Shown: positions 1 through 7,127 of the stretch, in pieces
Numbering within the stretch: position 1 is the stretch's first letter
How the letters are laid out: each line of letters begins with the position of its first letter
DNA from: a virus
IMG/VR virus record: IMGVR_UViG_3300021138_000052
Location: 1 to 44,348 of that record
Direction: 5' to 3' (one strand)
Length of the DNA: 44,348 bases
Notes under the pieces: model-generated
What the model saw: only the letters and a program-made list of their open reading frames with translations
What the model was told of the DNA's origin: nothing
Database searches by the model: none
Program-made: the position numbers and the translations under genes

Positions 1-204
1 TACAGTATCCAGAGTCATACTATAAAAATCTTCGTATTCCTCTTTGGTAATCTCATAGTGCATAACCTCTTTGACATACTCTAATCCTTCTAAGGCCTTC
101 AGATGCCCCGTCAAGGCGTTCCCGACCGATATGAAAGTATGCTGGAAGCCATGGTTCCAGGTCACGATGACTTTGTTGTGGGGTGCTGGTTTAGACGGTA
201 GCAT
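1..204 (-). CDS. hypothetical phage protein, 3' end outside window
   Basis: Open reading frame of 68 codons from an ATG at 204 that runs off the left edge without a stop, so the C-terminus is missing. The start overlaps the end of the next gene upstream by 14 bases, the spacing style of this whole operon. The visible part is a small soluble acidic/aromatic domain (VIVTWNHGF near the N-terminus, then a KEVMHYEITKEEYEDFY stretch). I do not recognise the family. Coding is supported by operon context and an uninterrupted frame only. Confidence 0.6.
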   Translation of the reverse strand, partial: MLPSKPAPHNKVIVTWNHGFQHTFISVGNALTGHLKALEGLEYVKEVMHYEITKEEYEDFYSMTLDTV

Positions 205-472
205 TCATTCTCGCTTTTATTACATCAATAACAAATTTAATATCATGTAGGTCTTGACGGGTCCAATACGTACCACAGTAGAAGCCCTCTATTTCGGAAC
301 GCCCTTTGAGAGTATCTACATGGCTCACGTAGATGTAGTTGGGGAATTCTTCAGTCAAATTCGCAAGTGTCGTGGCATCGAAGAACTCTTTCCTTTTCTT
401 ATTAACGACATCTATAAACTCTCTATAGTTCCCAGAGACCACAAAGATTTGTTTAGGGCTACGAGTTCTCAT
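191..472 (-). CDS. hypothetical phage protein, 93 aa
   Basis: Small soluble protein with an alternating hydrophobic start (KQIFVVSGNYREFIDVV) that looks like the first beta strand and helix of an alpha/beta fold, and a C-terminal helix (HDIKFVIDVIKARM). The stop lies inside the start of the downstream gene, and its own ATG at 472 lies inside the end of the upstream gene (14-base overlap on both sides), indicating translational coupling. No catalytic motif is visible. Similar small proteins are common in T4-like phages, but I cannot assign a function. Confidence 0.7.
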   Translation of the reverse strand: MRTRSPKQIFVVSGNYREFIDVVNKKRKEFFDATTLANLTEEFPNYIYVSHVDTLKGRSEIEGFYCGTYWTRQDLHDIKFVIDVIKARMNATV

Positions 473-668
473 GGATGGCTCGCTTCATTCGGATAATTTT
501 GGAACGCCGGGTGCTCGGAATCGCTTTGAAATCCTCTACCCAATTCAGAAGGTGTATCAAGGACTCTTTAGAATCTACTGGACCATGGATCATCACATAG
601 GTTGATACGTATAGTTCCACGTCCCTTATGGTGATGGGTTTGTTTTTATTGGTGTGGCTATGGCTCAT
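459..668 (-). CDS. hypothetical phage protein, 69 aa
   Basis: The frame is open from 731, but I place the start at the ATG at 668, which overlaps the stop of the two-helix membrane protein upstream in an ATGA arrangement and gives a compact protein starting MSHSHTNKNKPITI. The longer version would add a stretch that is antisense-like shadow of the upstream membrane gene. The product is a soluble basic protein with an RSKIIRMKRAI C-terminus. Function unknown. Confidence 0.65.
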   Translation of the reverse strand: MSHSHTNKNKPITIRDVELYVSTYVMIHGPVDSKESLIHLLNWVEDFKAIPSTRRSKIIRMKRAIHENS

Positions 669-829
669 GTCATATTTTGGGATTGGTACCAATAGTAAGC
701 GGCTAATCCAAAAGCATAGATTGCAACCCATATCATGGCTCTGGCTCGGTACATGGTGGCGGAAAAGAACATACCCACCATGAAAGAGAATAGGTTCATG
801 GAGTTAAGGCTGACGGATAGGAAGTTCAT
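665..829 (-). CDS. small two-helix membrane protein, 54 aa
   Basis: Short gene from ATG 829 to TGA 665, one base after the stop of the upstream gene and overlapping the next start (ATGA). The product has two hydrophobic segments, roughly residues 10-25 (MNLFSFMVGMFFSATM) and 32-47 (MIWVAIYAFGLAAYYW), separated by a short YRARA turn with positive charge, so it should be a hairpin inner-membrane protein. The fit to both neighbours and the clean amphipathic layout make it a real gene despite its size. Function unknown; a holin-like or superinfection role cannot be judged from sequence. Confidence 0.6.
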   Translation of the reverse strand: MNFLSVSLNSMNLFSFMVGMFFSATMYRARAMIWVAIYAFGLAAYYWYQSQNMT

Positions 830-830
830 T

Positions 831-1208
831 TTATATCAAGGTACGGAGTAATTGTACTGTTTCACTGGGAACCAAGTATGCTCTGGCCATGACACAGTTG
901 ACACCTTCAGTGGCTTTATATTGCTGTGAGTAGAATACAAGGCCCTTTTTGAATATTTCTTCTGCAAGTAAATTAACCAGTTGTTTTCGGATAATATCTT
1001 TTGGAATACTATTAATACCATTCATTTCATGGTCTGTAAAATTAAGCGAAACAGTAACCATCTGGCCACTGATTGCATGTTCTTTTATAGGTATTCCTGT
1101 CGATGTCAAACCAAATGGGTTAGACCAATTGCTGGATAGAGTCGAAGGTGCCGAAGATACCGAAGGCACCACTGTCGTATCATTTAATTTTTTATGAACA
1201 ATCGCCAT
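831..1208 (-). CDS. hypothetical phage protein, 125 aa
   Basis: I start this at ATG 1208, not at the longer 1235, because GGAG lies at the right distance before 1208 and the upstream gene stops at 1210. The N-terminal third is Ser/Thr/Pro rich (SSAPSTLSSNWSNPFG) and the rest alternates hydrophobic and polar residues (GQMVTVSLNFTD), suggesting a beta-rich domain, followed by a helix (IRKQLVNLLAEEIFKKGL) and a C-terminal strand. It sits in an operon with a nucleotidyltransferase-fold protein and GroES. No family recognised. Confidence 0.65.
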   Translation of the reverse strand: MAIVHKKLNDTTVVPSVSSAPSTLSSNWSNPFGLTSTGIPIKEHAISGQMVTVSLNFTDHEMNGINSIPKDIIRKQLVNLLAEEIFKKGLVFYSQQYKATEGVNCVMARAYLVPSETVQLLRTLI

Positions 1209-1209
1209 T

Positions 1210-1800
1210 TTAATGTCTCCATCCTCTACCGACAAACTTGCTAATTCTTATATCACTAGGACTTTGGCCGGGGCTAATAACAAGTTTCTTATTTTTAATA
1301 CAGCTCCATTGTTCTTCTGAAATAAAAAGTTTTTGTGCATATAAATTATAATAGGGCTTACAGTGAACAAAGTCAAACTTTTCACGTTGGCTTTGGTAAT
1401 CACCTAAAGTGATAAACTGAATAGAGTTTTTAAGTGTGACAGCATTTGGTGAAGTAAATGAAGCAACTCCCATTTCAGAATAATTTTTCCCAGTATCAAT
1501 AGTCGAAAAATCTTCTACTCCCTGCAATTTCATTTGAATGAGTGGAATAATAGTTGAAAAGAAAGACCAGAGATCATAATCTTTTGGTTCTTCATTATGG
1601 TATAAGGAAGCAATTGCACCACCAGAAAGAATACAGTTTGCCACCAATGTTTCCTGAACATCTTTTGGGAGTTCAGCCAACTTTTGATTGAGTTTTGTCC
1701 GGATTCTATTCTTCAGATTTCCACATTCAATTTCAAAATCTGTCTGGCCGCTGCCGGTTAAACCGGCAACGACCTTATCCAAATTACTTACGGCAGTCAC
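1210..1800 (-). CDS. nucleotidyltransferase-fold protein, 196 aa
   Basis: Starts at GTG 1800 with AAGGAAG seven bases upstream. The centre carries SGGAIAS (residues about 59-65) followed by KDYDLW (73-78), the GG...DxD signature of the DNA polymerase beta/CCA-adding nucleotidyltransferase superfamily, and a third acidic strand FDFVH near residue 142. The downstream part (KLFISEEQWSCIKNKKL) is helical. Known members transfer NMPs to RNA, proteins or small molecules; the substrate here is not visible. It lies directly upstream of the 125-residue gene (one base apart) and 50 bases after GroES. Alternative: a fold-related but inactive protein, since the domain is short. Confidence 0.6.
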   Translation of the reverse strand: MTAVSNLDKVVAGLTGSGQTDFEIECGNLKNRIRTKLNQKLAELPKDVQETLVANCILSGGAIASLYHNEEPKDYDLWSFFSTIIPLIQMKLQGVEDFSTIDTGKNYSEMGVASFTSPNAVTLKNSIQFITLGDYQSQREKFDFVHCKPYYNLYAQKLFISEEQWSCIKNKKLVISPGQSPSDIRISKFVGRGWRH

Positions 1801-1850
1801 AATTTCTTCCTTGCATACAATTACCGGTACAATCAGATTTGAAGGATGAT

Positions 1851-2111
1851 TTAATCTTCAAATACCAAAACAATATCTTCTTCCGAAACAACGTAAGCAT
1901 CAATGTCCTCTACTTTCATTTTTTGGCCTTTGTTCCAGTTAGCGAGTATAACATCTCCCATAGAAATGTCAACCACATCTGGTCCGACTGCAAGAACAAC
2001 ACCACGAGTGGCTTCATCCGAATCTGCTCGTGTCAGGACAATGCCACCTGGAGTGACTGTCTCTTTTTCAAGTAATTCAACAATAACTTTTTTACCTAAT
2101 GCTTTAATCAT
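1851..2111 (-). CDS. groES: co-chaperonin GroES (Cpn10)
   Basis: Eighty-six-residue GroES homologue, normally 95-97 residues in bacteria. It keeps the mobile loop that contacts GroEL (TPGGIVLTRA, residues about 20-29), the GVVLAVGP strand and the final beta hairpin (YVVSEEDIVLVFED). Start chosen at ATG 2111 (MIKALGKKVIVEL), because the longer frame adds a poorly conserved lysine-rich lead and a GAAAG sequence precedes 2111. In T4 the equivalent co-chaperonin is gp31, which lets host GroEL fold the major capsid protein; this phage appears to use a true GroES-type version for the same job (inference). There is no GroEL gene in the window. Confidence 0.92.
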   Translation of the reverse strand: MIKALGKKVIVELLEKETVTPGGIVLTRADSDEATRGVVLAVGPDVVDISMGDVILANWNKGQKMKVEDIDAYVVSEEDIVLVFED

Positions 2112-2129
2112 AATTTTCTTTCTGTTTTT

Positions 2130-2142
2130 GTTGCATTGCAAC
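2130..2142. repeat. perfect inverted repeat upstream of groES
   Basis: GTTGCATTGCAAC is a 6-base palindrome with a one-base centre, 19 bases before the groES start and opposite the promoter of the divergent small gene. It could be an operator or simply a DNA palindrome; no protein candidate is evident. Confidence 0.3.
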
Positions 2143-2151
2143 ATAACCTAG

Positions 2152-2159
2152 TATAAATA
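2152..2159 (+). promoter_or_regulatory. T4-type late promoter TATAAATA
   Basis: Exact match to the T4 late-promoter octamer recognised by the gp55 sigma factor, reading rightward. By analogy transcription should start about six bases after the motif, near 2165, leaving a 25-base leader with AGGGG before the ATG at 2190. The flanking sequence CCTAGTA (2147-2153) and TACTAGG (2173-2179) forms an inverted repeat around it. Confidence 0.65.
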
Positions 2160-2189
2160 CTAATATAGTTACTACTAGGGGTTAATAAA

Positions 2190-2345
2190 ATGTTTGCTTA
2201 TCTTTCAAAACTATTCAATTTCTTTTCCGGTGATAACACCAGTGCATTGGATCTTTATCTAAAATCTAAAAACGTTCAAAGCACTGCTGAGATCGATTAT
2301 TGGGTACAACAATGGGAAAGAAAAAATCGAGTAGCATACTTCTGA
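2190..2345 (+). CDS. small phage protein, 51 aa, own late promoter
   Basis: ATG 2190 to TGA 2345 on the strand opposite to all neighbours, with AGGGG eight bases before the start and a late promoter at 2152. The product begins with a hydrophobic amphipathic helix (MFAYLSKLFNFFSG) followed by ALDLYLKSKNVQSTAEIDYW, a pattern (YL..K....A.ID.W) seen in short proteins of proteobacteria and their phages; it recalls DUF3563-type proteins but I would not assert membership. The stop is three bases from the stop of the convergent epimerase gene. Function unknown; late expression is predicted. Confidence 0.6.
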   Translation: MFAYLSKLFNFFSGDNTSALDLYLKSKNVQSTAEIDYWVQQWERKNRVAYF

Positions 2346-2348
2346 GGA

Positions 2349-3164
2349 TCAAATCATCAGCATTTGTTCATAGGTGTAATCACGCACCATATACTTTGAT
2401 GGGTTGGGCAAGTAACATGCCTCAAGATCGCCTGGTCTTCTCGGTTTCTCAATTACTTCAAAGTCTACTGAGTTTGTCATCTTAAAAGTGTCGATAATCT
2501 CACGGACTGTTCTGGTGTCACCGTAGGCCAGGTTCTCAATACTATATGCTGGTTTCTCGATTGCTCGAATGATTGCCCAACAAATATCGTTTACATGCAC
2601 ATACTCTCGTATACAGGTACCATCTTTGGTATCGTAATCTGTACCATATAAATCAAACTGTTTTGTTTGTACCGCCTTTTTCAAGTTATAAAATAGCCCG
2701 TCTGGATTAGTTGGTTCAAATCCATCTTGACCAATTACATTATAGAATCTAAAGATTGTAAAGTCAATAGGTTTTTTGTTAGCAAATTCAAACACGACAT
2801 TTTCTGCCATTAACTTTGATAGCCCATATGGACTATTAGGGTTAGCGGCAGCTCCTGTCGATGCAAATATAAAATTTTCATAATTCAAATATCGAAGTAC
2901 ATTTATTGTACCATTCACATTTGTCTCAAAATAGTTAGATGGATTATCCACAGATTCTCCAACTTTAACTAAAGCGGCCAAATGAATGACTGTATCCCAC
3001 TTAACATCACCAAAGCCGGCTTTGAATAATGTGGCTGGCACTTCAACATCTGCATTACTCAAATTCAAGCATTGCACATTATATTGTTTTCCGGTTTTGA
3101 TAATCATCTGTTTGAGATGACTACCAATATAACCAGAATCACCGGTGATTAGAACGTTCATCAT
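2349..3164 (-). CDS. NAD-dependent sugar epimerase/dehydratase (GalE-like)
   Basis: Extended short-chain dehydrogenase of 271 residues. It shows the NAD-binding TGDSGYIGSH (Gly 8, 11, 14), the DTVIHLAALVKV strand, the catalytic STGAA region (Ser102/Thr103) with YxxxK as Tyr113/Lys117, and a C-terminal substrate part with GDTRTVREI. The closest functional class is UDP-glucose/UDP-GlcNAc 4-epimerase, but it is about 60 residues shorter than GalE and the exact sugar cannot be told. The ATG at 3164 overlaps the stop of the upstream gene (ATGA). It may supply a sugar for the glycosyltransferases at 25-30 kb or alter host surface sugars (inference). Confidence 0.88.
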   Translation of the reverse strand: MMNVLITGDSGYIGSHLKQMIIKTGKQYNVQCLNLSNADVEVPATLFKAGFGDVKWDTVIHLAALVKVGESVDNPSNYFETNVNGTINVLRYLNYENFIFASTGAAANPNSPYGLSKLMAENVVFEFANKKPIDFTIFRFYNVIGQDGFEPTNPDGLFYNLKKAVQTKQFDLYGTDYDTKDGTCIREYVHVNDICWAIIRAIEKPAYSIENLAYGDTRTVREIIDTFKMTNSVDFEVIEKPRRPGDLEACYLPNPSKYMVRDYTYEQMLMI

Positions 3165-3373
3165 TCTTGCAAGAAGGCAGGACCAGGTTTATTCTGACCG
3201 GCCACTTCCACATAATTCTCAGCAAGGCGTTGAGCCTCGTCAAAGTTAAATGCGTTAGTTACATGAGACAAACGACCATTGACATAAAACTCAACACGGT
3301 ACATTCCATTGTGTTCTTGTAATACTTCGGTGCGTCTACCATTTAACTGATATGACATTATCACATTACTCAT
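3161..3373 (-). CDS. hypothetical phage protein, 70 aa
   Basis: Small soluble protein with an N-terminal beta-type stretch (YRVEFYVNGRLSHVT) and a helix (NFDEAQRLAENYVEVAG). The pattern 'EFYVNGR ... A..LAENYV' recurs in small proteins of T4-like aquatic phages, but no function is known to me. Translationally coupled to the epimerase (ATGA) and ten bases after the 720-residue gene, so all three probably share the early promoter at 5571-5598. Confidence 0.7.
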   Translation of the reverse strand: MSNVIMSYQLNGRRTEVLQEHNGMYRVEFYVNGRLSHVTNAFNFDEAQRLAENYVEVAGQNKPGPAFLQE

Positions 3374-3382
3374 AAAAACTCC

Positions 3383-5545
3383 TTATACAATCATTCCAAT
3401 AAAACGGTTCAACACCACTCGATTGGCTTTACGGTTATTAGTAAATTTGGAGAATGCAGAAACAAAACCACGAGTAGTTGCGTTTTCTTTTACTTCAAAC
3501 TCCACACCTTCTTCAGTATCTAGGCCTTCAGCACGTAGCAAATAATATTCATCATAACCATCTGTGGTCACAATTTTATACTTTTCACTTCTAAACTCCT
3601 TCTTCAACTGTTCAACTTTATTAGCATCTGTTAGAGTATCTGGATAAAAGTTATGAATCTCATGGCTGAAATTTCGGCCATCTAAAATATAAAAACCAAC
3701 AACATTGGATTTTGTCCGTTCTTTCATTAGTTTGATGAAGGCTGAAGTGATTTTTCTAGACGAAGTGTCATCAATCTTTTCTTCATGTTTAGTAATAGGA
3801 TCACGAATTACAATAATACCATCACTACGCAATGATTGTTGACCATGCTCTGTGTAGATTCCATAAGGTCTAGAACCATCACCATCAGTTAAGAAAACAG
3901 TATTTACAATTTGTAGTTTACGCTCTTTCTGAAATTCAGGAACAATTTTCATGGCAGCCACAATGGCCTCGTTTAATGGAGTACCAGATAGGCCAAACCA
4001 AGATGGTCTATTGTTGTAACGATTTGAGAAAGCCAACAATGCTGATGCGGCATACTTGTATTCAGATGCGTTCATTTGACTTGACAACAAATTCATCAAA
4101 TGGAAACTATTGAAAACAAAATCACCGGGTTTTGCAGAGAATTTTGCAAAACCTAAGTTTTCACCATAAGCACTTGTAAATGCATATACTTCAAATGGAA
4201 TATTCACTTTTTTACAAAACATAACTAAGTTCAACAATTGGCGAATTGTATTGTCAATATTGGTGTGCATAGAACCAGACCAATCGATAAACATAACCAA
4301 GCCATGTGATTTTCCATTAGGAACAACAGTCATGCGTTTGAAAATATCTTCACTGAATTTGTAAGAAAAAATCTTAGACATATTCAGATTACCCGTTTTA
4401 GCAACGGATGTACGTTTCATTTCATTTGCATTCTTACGTAGTTCAAATTCTTTCACAAGGTATGATACAATTTTTTTAGAATCTTCACGGAACTTGTTGA
4501 AAGCAGGAACATTCGTACCGTCATTTTGTATTCCTAATTGCCTCTGACGATCTGCAACATCTTTTTTGTAACGGACCCACAATCTTTTGTGATCTATTAC
4601 AATAGAACTTAGATTGAAGTTTGGAATGTTACCATAGTAGTAACGTCCTGGTTTATTGGAGAACAAACGATCTTCATTTTTACGCCATGCATTGTCAGTA
4701 TGTGAAACTGGCTCCTCAATTGGCTTATTTGAGTTCGATGCATTCTTTCCAGTACCAGTACTTTTACCAGATTCTATCGTATCTTTCACAGAATCACTTG
4801 ATTTATTATCACCACTTTTGTTGGCCTTATCGGAATCGGAATGATCTTCTTGATTTTCTGAAGATTTTGATTCTGATTTTTCACCAGACTGAGAATTTTC
4901 AGAATTTGAACCTGGGGATTTTTCAGTCGGACCATCAAAATCTTCATCGGCAAAACCAAAACCAAGAGAAGATTCTAGTGGCTCAGGCTGATTTTGTGTT
5001 TTCATGTAATCCGAAACTTTTTTGTACACTTCCATGACATCATCATATGTGATTGTGTTTTCAATTTCATTGACGATTGCTTTTTCTTCATCGGAAAAAA
5101 CAATTCCGGTGTCAATTCCTGCTTTGCAGTACAAATTAACACGATCAATAAAGTTCAAAGTGTTCAAATCTTTGTCGGAAGTGCCAAAAAAGTCATTTTC
5201 CATCAATTCTTTGTAAGCACGGATGAAACATTGACGAATTCCTGGATATTTTATCTTAATTTTACGCTCAATACGTGAATCCTCAAGCACGTTCATTACG
5301 GACATAGAGTAATTTAGTTCTGAAGCACGTTTTAAACCGTCAAGTGGAGTATAAAGTGCATGTCCGACTTCATGGCCCATGAAAAGGTCGTATTGGTCGC
5401 TAGTAACTGTATCGTTTAGAATAGGTACAGTGAGAATCCGATTAACCACATCAAAGGATGCAGTCGAAACATTGCGTTGCTCAATGTGGAGATTCTCTGT
5501 TGCCATTAATTTGGCAAGAAGTGATTTGGTTTGAACTAAACTCAT
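3383..5545 (-). CDS. metalloprotease-like protein with VWA domain (CobT-like)
   Basis: Large 720-residue protein. Residues 58-62 read HEVGH, a zinc-metalloprotease HExxH, with a probable third ligand in NVLEDSRIE (Glu88). Residues about 190-285 are a disordered Ser/Glu/Lys/Asp linker. Residues about 410-640 form a von Willebrand A domain with the MIDAS motif DWSGS (421-425) and the later FLTDGDGS (Thr553, Asp554). The arrangement resembles CobT/VWA proteins that partner MoxR-type AAA ATPases, and related 'peptidase/CobT' proteins are known in T4-like cyanophages. No cobalamin genes are nearby, so a corrin role is unlikely. It is the first gene after the strong early promoter at 5571-5598 (AAGGA before the ATG), so it should be made early. 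Confidence 0.8.
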   Translation of the reverse strand: MSLVQTKSLLAKLMATENLHIEQRNVSTASFDVVNRILTVPILNDTVTSDQYDLFMGHEVGHALYTPLDGLKRASELNYSMSVMNVLEDSRIERKIKIKYPGIRQCFIRAYKELMENDFFGTSDKDLNTLNFIDRVNLYCKAGIDTGIVFSDEEKAIVNEIENTITYDDVMEVYKKVSDYMKTQNQPEPLESSLGFGFADEDFDGPTEKSPGSNSENSQSGEKSESKSSENQEDHSDSDKANKSGDNKSSDSVKDTIESGKSTGTGKNASNSNKPIEEPVSHTDNAWRKNEDRLFSNKPGRYYYGNIPNFNLSSIVIDHKRLWVRYKKDVADRQRQLGIQNDGTNVPAFNKFREDSKKIVSYLVKEFELRKNANEMKRTSVAKTGNLNMSKIFSYKFSEDIFKRMTVVPNGKSHGLVMFIDWSGSMHTNIDNTIRQLLNLVMFCKKVNIPFEVYAFTSAYGENLGFAKFSAKPGDFVFNSFHLMNLLSSQMNASEYKYAASALLAFSNRYNNRPSWFGLSGTPLNEAIVAAMKIVPEFQKERKLQIVNTVFLTDGDGSRPYGIYTEHGQQSLRSDGIIVIRDPITKHEEKIDDTSSRKITSAFIKLMKERTKSNVVGFYILDGRNFSHEIHNFYPDTLTDANKVEQLKKEFRSEKYKIVTTDGYDEYYLLRAEGLDTEEGVEFEVKENATTRGFVSAFSKFTNNRKANRVVLNRFIGMIV

Positions 5546-5570
5546 AGTATGTCCTTAAGAATATGTATCT

Positions 5571-5598
5571 ATTATACAAGTATTCCTAATAATGTCAA
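5571..5598 (-). promoter_or_regulatory. sigma70 early promoter TTGACA-N16-TATAAT
   Basis: On the minus strand TTGACA (5593-5598) and TATAAT (5571-5576) are both perfect and 16 bases apart, giving a start near 5564, about 20 bases before the ATG of the metalloprotease/VWA gene. A hairpin GTTGT-A6-ACAAC lies just upstream (about 5604-5620). Confidence 0.85.
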
Positions 5599-5604
5599 TT
5601 AATT

Positions 5605-5620
5605 TGTTGTTTTTTTACAA
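5605..5620. repeat. GTTGT/ACAAC hairpin before early promoter
   Basis: Inverted repeat GTTGT...ACAAC around a run of T/A residues, overlapping the 3' end of the AbrB-like gene and immediately upstream of the early promoter. The same architecture occurs at 6493-6512 upstream of the second early promoter. It may be a weak bidirectional terminator separating transcription units. Confidence 0.45.
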
Positions 5621-5806
5621 CGGATTTTCAGAAATAATCAATGCACCATCTTCAACCTTAAAATGGAGTATGGTTCCTTCTTTCCAACCGTTCAGTGCAA
5701 CTACTTCTGGAGGAAAAGTAAGAATTCCATCGCCGGTGCCGTCATTGGCATCTTCGATTTTTGTAGTCCAAGTGATTTTAGTCGTATTGTTGCTTGAGTC
5801 GCTCAT
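5615..5806 (-). CDS. AbrB/MazE-like small DNA-binding protein
   Basis: Sixty-three residues. The second half, GDGILTFPPEVVALNGWKEG followed by LHFKVEDGALIIS, has the pattern of a swapped-hairpin AbrB/MazE domain ('ltlP.el...lgw..Gd.l.....dg.i.i'), which binds DNA as a dimer. No toxin gene lies beside it, so a transcriptional regulator is more likely than an antitoxin. The start overlaps the last 29 bases of the upstream gene. It ends just before the hairpin and early promoter at 5571-5620. Confidence 0.65.
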   Translation of the reverse strand: MSDSSNNTTKITWTTKIEDANDGTGDGILTFPPEVVALNGWKEGTILHFKVEDGALIISENPL

Positions 5807-5942
5807 AGTTTTCTTGGTCCTTCTCGAATTGAGTCAAATTGGCCCACATTTTAGTAACTTCAGTTAGTGATTTTACTGCTTCTTGGTCAATTTTTAGTGG
5901 CTCCATCAATCGGTGGTCACTTTGGGCTAAAAAATCTGTCAT
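5778..5942 (-). CDS. hypothetical phage protein, 54 aa
   Basis: ATG 5942 is chosen because GGAG lies nine bases upstream and the preceding gene stops at 5944; an in-frame ATG at 5951 overlaps that GGAG and is less likely. The product is a short acidic helical protein (DQEAVKSLTEVTKMWANLTQFEKDQENY), probably a single coiled helix pair. It overlaps the AbrB-like gene by 29 bases in another frame. Function unknown. Confidence 0.55.
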   Translation of the reverse strand: MTDFLAQSDHRLMEPLKIDQEAVKSLTEVTKMWANLTQFEKDQENYERLKQQYD

Positions 5943-5943
5943 A

Positions 5944-6093
5944 TCATTCATCTCCGTTCAAAAAATGCGACAAAGTACGTTTATGTTTCTCTTTACGTGC
6001 ATTAAAAACGACAGGTTTATGCACTTGAACAGGTTTGATTGGTGTTCGACACACCGGACGTTGTAATTTTACAACAAAATTAAGTTTTTTCAT
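5944..6093 (-). CDS. hypothetical basic protein, 49 aa
   Basis: Starts at ATG 6093 directly on the stop of the upstream gene (TAATG) with GAGG before it. The product is strongly basic (RPVCRTPIKPVQVHKPVV, then RKEKHKRTL), suggesting nucleic-acid contact, with no recognisable domain. A hairpin GTTGTAA/TTACAAC lies inside its N-terminal codons (about 6060-6075). Support comes from the tight coupling to both neighbours. Confidence 0.5.
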   Translation of the reverse strand: MKKLNFVVKLQRPVCRTPIKPVQVHKPVVFNARKEKHKRTLSHFLNGDE

Positions 6094-6437
6094 TATCGCC
6101 TCATACTTGAAATGTCTTTTGCTTGCTCATCCGTAAAAACTGGTACTGCATTGCTCTTATGCATAGTTGCAATACCTTTCATTGCGGTTCCTGTATAGAC
6201 TTTTGGTGCTGGCTTTGTGGCCGTGCCAAGTCCTGAGTCTAAAGATTCAATTTTACGAGTTTCCCGAACAAAAACGCCAGTAACCACTGGATTTTTGATT
6301 GTAGGACGCTGAGTAAATTTACTCAATGATTTTGGCTTCATATCTTCGATAGATTTTAACCATGCATCATACTCTGCCTGCTTAGCCTTAGGCACTTTGC
6401 GTTTTTTGGACTTTGGAATACTGCCGTGAATAAACAT
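6093..6437 (-). CDS. conserved phage protein, 114 aa
   Basis: I start at ATG 6437 (MFIHGSIPKSKKRK), which has GGAG five bases upstream; the longer start at 6452 would lie at the predicted transcription start. The N-terminus is lysine-rich, the middle has YDAWLKS, and the C-terminus ends with a motif I associate with T4-like aquatic phages (GIATMHKSNAVPVF ... AKDISSMRR). Function unknown. It is the first gene of the transcript from the promoter at 6460-6487, so an early role is likely. Confidence 0.7.
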   Translation of the reverse strand: MFIHGSIPKSKKRKVPKAKQAEYDAWLKSIEDMKPKSLSKFTQRPTIKNPVVTGVFVRETRKIESLDSGLGTATKPAPKVYTGTAMKGIATMHKSNAVPVFTDEQAKDISSMRR

Positions 6438-6459
6438 AAAAACTCCATACAAGATTTGT

Positions 6460-6487
6460 ATTATACAGAGCCTATGTTTCTTGTCAA
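6460..6487 (-). promoter_or_regulatory. sigma70 early promoter TTGACA-N16-TATAAT
   Basis: Second copy of the same arrangement: TTGACA at 6482-6487 and TATAAT at 6460-6465 on the minus strand, spacer 16, start near 6453, just before the ATG at 6437. Both hexamers are perfect, as at 5571-5598, so these look like strong host-polymerase promoters used at once after infection. Confidence 0.85.
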
Positions 6488-6492
6488 CCTAG

Positions 6493-6512
6493 GTGTTGTA
6501 AAAAAACAACAC
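6493..6512. repeat. GTGTTGT/ACAACAC hairpin before early promoter
   Basis: Perfect 7-base stem with a 6-base A/T loop, touching the stop codon of the 59-residue gene and lying five bases upstream of the -35 box. It is the counterpart of the hairpin at 5605-5620. No clear U-tract follows, so intrinsic termination is uncertain. Confidence 0.5.
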
Positions 6513-6691
6513 TATCGTCTTTGGCGTTTAGGTTCGGAATACCATTCAGATTCATATGAGTCGAAATATTTAGATTGTTTTTTCGATTCTCTTTGTTTGT
6601 CTCGCTTTTTACGTTCATATGTATTCTGTTTGAATTCATAATCATCGCTGTAGTCTCTTTCAGGGCGAAACTTAGCTACAAATTTTGACAC
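6512..6691 (-). CDS. hypothetical charged protein with GTG start, 59 aa
   Basis: GTG 6691 preceded by AGGAG with a 7-base spacer; no ATG in frame until far inside. The protein is highly charged and aromatic (RPERDYSDDYEF, YERKKRDKQRESKKQSKYF, ESEWYSEPKRQRR), predicted disordered. It fills the space between the 140-residue gene and the hairpin/promoter unit, and its stop is in the hairpin. Function unknown. Confidence 0.55.
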   Translation of the reverse strand: MSKFVAKFRPERDYSDDYEFKQNTYERKKRDKQRESKKQSKYFDSYESEWYSEPKRQRR

Positions 6692-6704
6692 TTACTAACT
6701 CCTA

Positions 6705-7127
6705 TTAAGGTATGAGATTTGGGAATGCTTCTTTAACGAACTTATAATCCAAACCTTTAACACCCAAGTCTTTATTGAAGATGCCCATAACTACTTCGGC
6801 CTCTCGGGGTTCCAGGTTTTGGAGATACTCAACCAAAAGTTGTTCACGCTTCTTAGGTGTCAACTTATCGGCTGTGGGGTGTCCCTTTCGAAACATATAC
6901 ATTTTACGGAGTTCAGTGGACAATTTAGCATATCCCATTCCTGCCGGTACTTCTTTAATTACATAGCCCTCAGGAACTTCTTTAACATACCACTCATATT
7001 GTGGGTCAAATGTTAACTGTAATACTTCTGTTAGAGCCTTTGATAGGTTATTACCTATAACTTCCATTCTTGCTTTTTTATTTTTGGCTAATTCAAACTC
7101 GTCAAAAACTTCATATATATTTTTCAT
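6705..7127 (-). CDS. T4-like phage protein, DUF6433-type
   Basis: One hundred and forty residues. The layout 'FDEFELAKNKKARMEV...', FDPQYEWYVKEVPEG, PAGMGYAKLSTELRK, KREQLLVEYLQ and VKGLDYKFVKEAFP is that of a family (I believe DUF6433) found in many T4-like aquatic phages next to the RNase H gene, as here. Function unknown. The start is ATG 7127, coupled to the RNase H stop (TGATG) with GAGG upstream; the frame is also open from a TTG three bases earlier. Confidence 0.8.
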   Translation of the reverse strand: MKNIYEVFDEFELAKNKKARMEVIGNNLSKALTEVLQLTFDPQYEWYVKEVPEGYVIKEVPAGMGYAKLSTELRKMYMFRKGHPTADKLTPKKREQLLVEYLQNLEPREAEVVMGIFNKDLGVKGLDYKFVKEAFPNLIP